The notes below the pieces were generated by a model. The model was given only the letters and a program-made list of their open reading frames with translations. It had not been told where the DNA came from and ran no database searches. The translations under genes were made by a program, and so were the position numbers. Shown here in pieces: positions 5,903 to 9,398 of a stretch of 9,398 nt of DNA (position 1 is its first letter; each line of letters begins with the position of its first letter). This stretch comes from CAZJYT01 sp964550325 (GTDB lineage: Bacteria; Patescibacteriota; Minisyncoccia; Minisyncoccales; CAZJYT01): NCBI GenBank assembly GCA_964550325.1, contig CAZJYT010000038.1, positions 1 through 9,398 on the forward strand. The letters run 5' to 3'.

Positions 5903-7024
5903 CTTCCTGCTTCTCAGAGGAAACTTGCCTTGTATTACTGCAAGTGCAGTAATACAAGGTAGAGGTCTCCTCTCCACAGGCGTAAATTCGGGGCGTCCCA
6001 CCCCTACTATTTGTAATCCTCTTTCAAGTATATTGAGAGAAGCATTGTAATCTCTATCAATTTTACCAAATTTATATTCTTTACTTGTGCCTCTTGGGTT
6101 TACTTTAACTACTATCTTACCAGCTCTTTCAGCCTTGTAAGATAGTAGTCTAAAAAATATACCCCAAGAGGCATCCAATATTTTTTGTCCTAATCTTCTT
6201 TTATTGTTCTCAACCATATTTTTAATTTGTAAATCTTCAAGACAAATAATATCGTAGTTTTTTACAAAAAAAGTAGATAGTTTATGTAAAAAATCATTTC
6301 TTTGATTTTTAAGTTTTTCATATAATTTTGCCAATTTTAATCTTGTTTTTTCCCAATTTTTAGAATTTAGTTTTTTACGAGATAATTGCTTATGTAATTT
6401 CCTTATCTTTTTTAATGTTTTTTCATAAAATTTTGGGTTCTCTATATGGTAACCTTCTGAAGTAGTAAGAAAATATTTAACTCCCATGTCTATTCCTATT
6501 GCTTTATTGATTTTTGGCAATTCGATTGTTTGTTCTTCAACTTGTAATATAGCATACCATTCATTTGTTTTCTTTCTTGTTATTAAGATTCCTTTAATTA
6601 CACCGTTAGGTTTGCGGTGAATTTTGATTTTAATATTACCTATTTTTGATAATGAAAGCATTTGTTTATTAAAATCTATACTAAATCCAGATTGATTATA
6701 ATTTAAAGTTCTAAATCTATTTTGCGATTTATACCTTAATTTTCCTGTCTTTTTGCCATTTTTCTTTAAACTCTTTAAAGCATTTAAATTACTTTGTAGT
6801 TGATAATTTACCATTTGTAATACTTTTGAATATACTTGTTTTAATTGTGGATTTTCCTTTTTTAATTGTTTGATATATTTTTGTCTATTTTTAAAAGTCA
6901 TGCCATTGGAGTAATATTGTTCTAATAGTTTGTTATAAACCCATCTACATAATTCTAATTGCAATAATAATATTTGTTCTTGTTTTTTATTAGGATACAA
7001 TTTATATTTATAACTTAATATCAT
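5885..7024 (-). CDS. tnpB: TnpB, RNA-guided RuvC nuclease of IS605, zinc ribbon absent
   Basis: This 379-residue protein has the TnpB layout. The N-terminus matches the family (SYKYKLYPNKKQEQIL). RuvC-I is 'AIGIDMGVKYFLTTSEG' with D179, RuvC-II is 'DIICLEDLQIKNM' with E263, and RuvC-III is 'DRDYNASLNIL' with D323/D325. All catalytic positions are present. Between 'NPRGTS' (309-314) and 'DRDYN' the usual C-x2-C...C-x2-C ribbon is missing: only 'KEYKFGKI' remains. Some thermophile and archaeal TnpB proteins, as I recall, also lack it, so this may be a natural subtype rather than damage. The C-terminal 'GVGRPEFTPVE' tail is common in the family. Its start overlaps the tnpA stop (ATGA). TnpB cuts DNA at the empty site and so favours element retention. 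Confidence 0.93.
   Translation of the reverse strand: MILSYKYKLYPNKKQEQILLLQLELCRWVYNKLLEQYYSNGMTFKNRQKYIKQLKKENPQLKQVYSKVLQMVNYQLQSNLNALKSLKKNGKKTGKLRYKSQNRFRTLNYNQSGFSIDFNKQMLSLSKIGNIKIKIHRKPNGVIKGILITRKKTNEWYAILQVEEQTIELPKINKAIGIDMGVKYFLTTSEGYHIENPKFYEKTLKKIRKLHKQLSRKKLNSKNWEKTRLKLAKLYEKLKNQRNDFLHKLSTFFVKNYDIICLEDLQIKNMVENNKRRLGQKILDASWGIFFRLLSYKAERAGKIVVKVNPRGTSKEYKFGKIDRDYNASLNILERGLQIVGVGRPEFTPVERRPLPCITALAVIQGKFPLRSRKPYPLG
5928..5959 (-). other. Perfect 14-bp hairpin inside the 3' end of tnpB
   Basis: CCTTGTATTACTGC and its exact complement GCAGTAATACAAGG flank a 4-nt loop. It lies in codons for the C-terminal residues after 'RRPLPC', past the RuvC core, so the sequence is probably conserved for RNA structure rather than protein. 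It is the strongest stem in the window and a good candidate scaffold stem of the TnpB guide RNA. Confidence 0.8.
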
Positions 7025-7434
7025 TTTTCTTTTTTTCCTTGACTTTCAATATATTTTATAAGGGTGTCTAAACTTACTTGTCCTGTTGTTGCGATAAAAT
7101 AACTATCACTCCAAAATGAATCTCCCCATAACATTTTTCTCAATTTAGGGAATTCTTTACGCAAATATCTTGCAGTAACTCCTTTTAATATATTTATAAA
7201 CTTTGATAAGCAAAGTTTGGGTTTAGCTTTAAAAAGTAGATGTATATGATCATCACCTGTATTCATATTTATTATTTCAACCTCGTATTGGTTAATCAGT
7301 TTTTGTATTATTTCATAAAGTCTATTTCTTACATCTTCGTATTTCAAAGCTTTTCTGCGATATTTCACTACTAAAATAAGGTGATAATTTAGATTATATA
7401 CAGAATGAGAACTTTTATCTAACTTATACCTCAT
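7021..7434 (-). CDS. tnpA: TnpA, IS200-type Y1 HUH transposase
   Basis: This 137-residue protein is full length for the IS200 family. It has the HUH motif in 'GDDHIHLLFKAKP' (H63, H65), the catalytic tyrosine in 'LIKYIESQ' (Y128), the N-terminal 'YNLNYHLILVVKYRR' strand and the 'WGDSFWSDSYFIATTG' segment typical of the family. It excises and inserts the element as single-stranded DNA by cutting next to the hairpins at each end. The gene starts at ATG 7434 with a weak ribosome binding site (AAGAG) behind its own promoter at 7450-7478, and ends with ATGA overlapping tnpB. All visible motifs are intact, so the element may be active. Confidence 0.95.
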   Translation of the reverse strand: MRYKLDKSSHSVYNLNYHLILVVKYRRKALKYEDVRNRLYEIIQKLINQYEVEIINMNTGDDHIHLLFKAKPKLCLSKFINILKGVTARYLRKEFPKLRKMLWGDSFWSDSYFIATTGQVSLDTLIKYIESQGKKEK

Positions 7435-7449
7435 TGGTTACTCTTATAT

Positions 7450-7478
7450 AATATAACCAAATTTTTGTTTGTTGTCAA
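7450..7478 (-). promoter_or_regulatory. Promoter of tnpA
   Basis: On the minus strand TTGACA (7478-7473) is separated by 17 bp from TATATT (7455-7450). The predicted start is about 10 bp before the tnpA ATG, so the leader is very short and the ribosome binding site weak, consistent with low translation of the transposase. Confidence 0.8.
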
Positions 7479-7508
7479 TGGAAAAATATGATATAATAAT
7501 ATTATCAT

Positions 7509-7528
7509 CCCCTTCCTAAAGGAAGGGG
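7509..7528 (-). other. Left-end hairpin of the insertion sequence
   Basis: A 9-bp perfect inverted repeat CCCCTTCCT/AGGAAGGGG with a 2-nt AA loop, of the same architecture as the right-end hairpin. It lies upstream of tnpA and 13 nt inside the element end deduced from the array phase. Confidence 0.85.
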
Positions 7529-7541
7529 ACTTCGAATGAAA

Positions 7542-8242
7542 TTAAATTTGCAGCTCGCTTATAAGTAGTGGGGCTAAATCGTCTTAGCTCACTTCTTTCA
7601 AAAGGCTCTCCACCTTCTTAAGTTTTAAAATTTTATTTTTTAGCTCACTTGTGTGATAAGTTACTCACATTTCGTAGTTCGCTCCCTTGACAAGCTACTT
7701 ATTGACAAAAGCTCATACATTTTACGCTTCCCTTATGAGGTGCTAACTCAATTTAGCTTTTTAAATTTCGCTTTTCTTATATGCTTCTAAGTAATCATAG
7801 CTTATTCATCCTATTAGTTTCTATATTTATATAGTTCACTTAGGCCAGATGTTTCTCACGCTCTGAAGTTCACTTTTTGATCTTGTTTCTTATTACACAA
7901 AGTTCACTTAAAAACTTTGCCTCTCTTTCTTTGAAGCTCACTTTATTTAAAAGTTTTTTTCTTCTCCAATAGCTCACTATTGATGAACGCTACTTATCTA
8001 CAAAAGTTTTTATCTATTCCGCTAAAATAATATATTCCTTTCATTACGAAGCTCACTACTTGGTCATGTTGCTCTGAGTAAATAGTTCACTTTAACCTTA
8101 AGTTTCTTTTCAACTATAATTTGTTTGTTTTAATTCGCTAACACATAATGTTTCTTGCACTATTCAAGCTCACTGTCTTGCCCTGCTACTCCGCTTTGAC
8201 AGTTCACTATTAAAAAATGTTACTTTCTATCGGCAGTTTTTT
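7542..8242 (-). repeat. TIGR-like tandem interspaced guide RNA array, promoter-proximal segment
   Basis: Plus-strand copies of AGYTCRCT start at 7552, 7586, 7642, 7676, 7710, 7741 (poor), 7765, 7799, 7833, 7867, 7901, 7935, 7971, 8005 (poor), 8050, 8084, 8132, 8167 and 8201, with a degenerate terminal one at 8235. Most are exactly 34 bp apart. GYTNCT-like motifs follow at exactly +18 in all but three or so units. The two 10-nt stretches per unit differ from unit to unit. Irregular intervals are 7586-7642 (56), 7710-7741 (31), 7741-7765 (24), 7935-7971 (36), 8005-8050 (45), 8084-8132 (48) and 8132-8167 (35). On the minus strand a unit reads AGYGARCT-N10-AGNARC-N10. The array starts 19 bp after the Tas-like gene. 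No open reading frame occupies the region. TIGR arrays as published have alternating edge and loop repeats with two spacers per guide, which matches. Confidence 0.9.
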
Positions 8243-8246
8243 TATA

Positions 8247-8255
8247 AATATAACA
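8247..8255 (-). promoter_or_regulatory. Extended -10 promoter of the guide array
   Basis: On the minus strand TGTTATATT (8255-8247) sits between the stop of the Tas-like gene and the first array motif. It shares TGTGTTATA with the three strong promoters of the window, but no TTGACA is found at the right distance, so an extended -10 is the only support. Transcription would start close to 8240, at the first degenerate array motif. This supports minus-strand transcription of the array. Confidence 0.55.
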
Positions 8256-8260
8256 CATTT

Positions 8261-9202
8261 TTATTCTCCTTCATCTATTTCAACTACTTTTGTCCAAGGA
8301 ATAAAATCTTCATGCTGTAAATATTCAAATTGATAAGGTATCCTCCAAGGCAAACCTTCAATTTCGTGGTAAGCTTGATAAAAATGAGCTAAAAACAATT
8401 TTTTAGCTTTTCTTTTAGCAGCTTCTATTGCATGTCCTGCTTTTAATCCCTTTGTTTCTACATAAATTTGTTTCCATTTTTTATAAATTTCTTTATAAAA
8501 TCCACCAGTTTTCGCAAAGCTTGTTCCTATAAGCCACATAATAGTTCTGGCTTTTGGATTCCAGAAAAAGGCATAACCTTTATATTTTCTGCAGGGTGCC
8601 CTTTCAGCCTTTACTATAGGCGCTCCACATCTTATAAGCTTAATTTGTTTGGTTGTTTTATCCTTTTCCCTATCTACAACATAATGACATTTTACATCTT
8701 TAAGATTTTTAGGATCATTGGGATCGTAAGGTAAAAGTATTTTATGCCCTTCTTCACACTGGCATTTATAAACATGAGGAACCAAACCACAGTAAGCGTT
8801 CCAGGAGCTTAAGTCTTTAGTTAAATCCCAATTAATTGATAAAAGTTTTAAGCTTAAAATGGGTCCCAAACCTTTAATTTTGCTTAAAAATTCTGTATAT
8901 ACTGGTATATTTTTCAAAATATCCTCTGCCTCTTTTCCAATTTCATTTTCCATTCTTTTTAGTTCAATCACTATTCTATTTAAAACACTTTCTCTAATAT
9001 CTTCTATCTCATCCATTTGTTGTGTCATTGCGATAATTCTATTACCTGAAGCCACTCTCAATTTTTGTAAAGAAATGTAGGTATCCGCTAAAGCACGACA
9101 ATACCTTCTTTTTTCTTCAATTTTTTCAAGAATTTTTTTAATTTTAAATTCGGCTCGTTTGTTTACTTTAATTTTTTTTACTTTTGAAGCTCTTTGTTTC
9201 AT
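8261..9202 (-). CDS. Tas-like protein: Nop/IS110-C-terminal-like RNA-binding domain, no visible nuclease
   Basis: A 313-residue protein. Residues 1-30 are very basic (MKQRASKVKKIKVNKR). Residues about 33-95 form long charged helices, likely coiled coil. From 105 the Nop-like core found in IS110-family C-terminal domains appears: 'IKGLGPILSLKLL' (109-121) and 'WNAYCGLVP' (134-142). It is interrupted by a cysteine-rich insertion (C147, C149, H153, C172, H173, C192, C204) that probably holds zinc, and continues with helices from 209 ('WNPKARTIMWLIGTSF') to about 280. No DEDD/RuvC or HNH residues are seen, so it is not a whole IS110 transposase. With the adjacent 34-bp array it fits a nuclease-less Tas protein binding the guide RNAs. 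The frame is open from ATG 9253, but AGGAGGTG before ATG 9202 fixes the start. Family assignment is by motif only. Confidence 0.8.
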   Translation of the reverse strand: MKQRASKVKKIKVNKRAEFKIKKILEKIEEKRRYCRALADTYISLQKLRVASGNRIIAMTQQMDEIEDIRESVLNRIVIELKRMENEIGKEAEDILKNIPVYTEFLSKIKGLGPILSLKLLSINWDLTKDLSSWNAYCGLVPHVYKCQCEEGHKILLPYDPNDPKNLKDVKCHYVVDREKDKTTKQIKLIRCGAPIVKAERAPCRKYKGYAFFWNPKARTIMWLIGTSFAKTGGFYKEIYKKWKQIYVETKGLKAGHAIEAAKRKAKKLFLAHFYQAYHEIEGLPWRIPYQFEYLQHEDFIPWTKVVEIDEGE

Positions 9203-9206
9203 AATA

Positions 9207-9214
9207 CACCTCCT
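9207..9214 (-). promoter_or_regulatory. Ribosome binding site fixing the Tas-like start at 9202
   Basis: AGGAGGTG, complementary to the 16S rRNA tail, lies four bases before ATG 9202. The upstream ATG at 9253 has no such site and its codons lie in a DNA repeat. Confidence 0.85.
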
Positions 9215-9217
9215 CAC

Positions 9218-9265
9218 AGGTGTTGAAGGATTAAAAATTTTAACCAAATGCATTTAAACAATTTA
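9218..9265. repeat. 48-bp direct repeat, copy A, upstream of the Tas-like gene
   Basis: This copy matches 9284-9331 at 45 of 48 positions, 66 bp apart, from AGGTGTTG through AAACAATTTA. It ends just upstream of the Tas-like ribosome binding site. The conserved part includes TTAAAATTTTTA and a half-palindromic TGTTTAAA. It may be a regulatory or replication-related iteron. An alternative start for the Tas-like protein falls within it, but the other copy lacks that start and has an in-frame stop, so it is not coding. Confidence 0.9.
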
Positions 9266-9283
9266 TTCTCTATCCACAACATA

Positions 9284-9331
9284 AGGTGTTGGAGGACTAA
9301 AAATTTTAACCAAATGCGTTTAAACAATTTA
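9284..9331. repeat. 48-bp direct repeat, copy B
   Basis: Second copy of the 48-bp repeat, with three substitutions relative to 9218-9265. Only two copies are visible, with an 18-bp unique spacer between them. It reaches the possible stop codon of the upstream frame at 9331-9329. No promoter of the strong type seen elsewhere is visible between the repeats and the Tas-like gene. Confidence 0.9.
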
Positions 9332-9397
9332 ATTTTCTAACCCCCTTTGTAAAGAGTTTGGGTCTATACCCCTTATCTTTACTGGGCTACACCAGAG
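9329..9397 (-). CDS. Possible C-terminal end of an upstream gene (22 codons)
   Basis: From the right edge one minus-strand frame is open for 22 codons and ends in TAA at 9331-9329, reading LWCSPVKIRGIDPNSLQRGL and two more residues. The other two minus frames meet stops within the first few codons. Composition is plausible for coding but the stretch is too short to be sure. If real, about 130 bp containing the 48-bp repeats separate it from the Tas-like gene. Confidence 0.3.
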   Translation of the reverse strand, partial: LWCSPVKIRGIDPNSLQRGLEN

Positions 9398-9398
9398 C

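Larger units (their letters stand above)
5855..6000 (-). ncRNA. Candidate omega RNA (reRNA) of TnpB, boundaries approximate
   Basis: In IS200/IS605 elements the guide RNA of TnpB comes from the 3' end of tnpB plus the right end, and its guide is the flanking DNA. Here that region holds a perfect 14-bp stem with a 4-nt loop (5928-5959) and the 9-bp right-end hairpin (5883-5902). The flanking guide would read leftwards from 5874, which is array sequence. The presence of these structures is seen directly. The RNA and its ends are inferred from the family, and the limits given are only approximate. Confidence 0.45.
5875..7541 (-). mobile_element. IS200/IS605-family insertion sequence inside the guide array
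   Basis: The element carries tnpA and tnpB in the order and 4-bp overlap typical of IS605-like elements, and has subterminal hairpins at both ends (7509-7528 left, 5883-5902 right). These elements move as single-stranded circles and make no target duplication. The limits given come from the array phase. Joining 5874 to 7542 restores a unit with a 10-nt spacer (TTAAATTTGC) between GTTGCT and AGCTCGCT, exactly the 34-bp period. This places the left end 13 nt outside the left hairpin and the right end 8 nt outside the right hairpin. On the minus strand the target would end in TTTAA and the element in TTCAC. An error of one or two bases is possible because a few array units deviate by 1-2 nt. Confidence 0.85.

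Noticed and set aside
7542..8242. CRISPR array
   Set aside because: Conserved motifs are only 8 and 6 nt and alternate, with 10-nt variable stretches. CRISPR repeats are over 20 nt with longer spacers. No cas1 or cas2 is nearby.
8375..8470. HNH nuclease motif in the Tas-like protein
   Set aside because: The histidines and cysteines do not fall in an HNH pattern. The Cys/His pairs in residues 147-204 look like a metal-binding insertion.
8468..9080. Two plus-strand frames over the Tas-like gene
   Set aside because: Both are antisense shadows rich in Phe, Ser and Ile without ribosome binding sites.
8261..9202. IS110-family transposase
   Set aside because: The N-terminal DEDD/RuvC domain is absent and replaced by basic coiled coil, and no IS110 ends were seen. 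Only the C-terminal-like domain matches.
9203..9253. Upstream ATG start of the Tas-like gene at 9253
   Set aside because: It has no ribosome binding site and lies in a non-coding 48-bp repeat, while ATG 9202 has AGGAGGTG.
9218..9331. Direct repeats as the start of a CRISPR array
   Set aside because: Only two copies with an 18-bp spacer and three mismatches, and the repeat is too long and AT-rich.

Overview
The window is AT-rich DNA from a bacterium or one of its phages or plasmids. Three near-identical promoters (TTGACA, 16 bp, TGTGTTATAAT core) and many AGGAGG ribosome binding sites indicate bacterial sigma-70 expression. The Lys/Glu/Ile-rich proteins suggest a thermophilic, low-GC host, but I cannot name the taxon. 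Every gene I accept lies on the minus strand, so the window reads from right to left.

Right part (about 5783-9398): the key feature is a probable TIGR-Tas system. A 313-residue protein (8261-9202) has a basic/coiled-coil N-terminus and a Nop-like domain of the kind shared with the C-terminal part of IS110 transposases (GLGPILSLKLL, then WNAYCGLVP). It has a cysteine-rich insertion and no visible nuclease domain. Immediately downstream, starting at an extended -10 promoter, is a cryptic array with a strict 34-bp period. Each unit, read on the plus strand, is an 8-nt motif AGYTCRCT, 10 variable nt, a 6-nt motif GYTNCT, and 10 variable nt. About 21 units can be traced from 8242 down to 5783. This is the expected layout of a tandem interspaced guide RNA array with two spacers per unit.

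The array is split by an IS200/IS605 element (about 5875-7541) carrying tnpA (Y1 HUH transposase), tnpB (RuvC nuclease lacking the usual zinc ribbon) and hairpin ends. Removing exactly 5875-7541 restores a perfect 34-bp unit, so the array's phase predicts the insertion junction. The TnpB guide made from this copy would be array sequence.

Middle (4384-5779): a strong promoter drives an operon whose leader starts with one further 34-bp array-like unit. Two paralogous HTH proteins follow (one with two N-terminal zinc ribbons), then two small proteins, one with a four-cysteine motif.

Left part (1-4341): two more operons, each behind a copy of the same promoter. They encode mostly unrecognised small proteins, a two-helix membrane protein, a RecB/Cas4-like PD-(D/E)XK nuclease with the four cysteines of an Fe-S cluster, and a protein resembling a phage family found near recombination genes. 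Nuclease, putative recombination protein, tightly packed small genes and TIGR-Tas together suggest a phage, prophage or plasmid.
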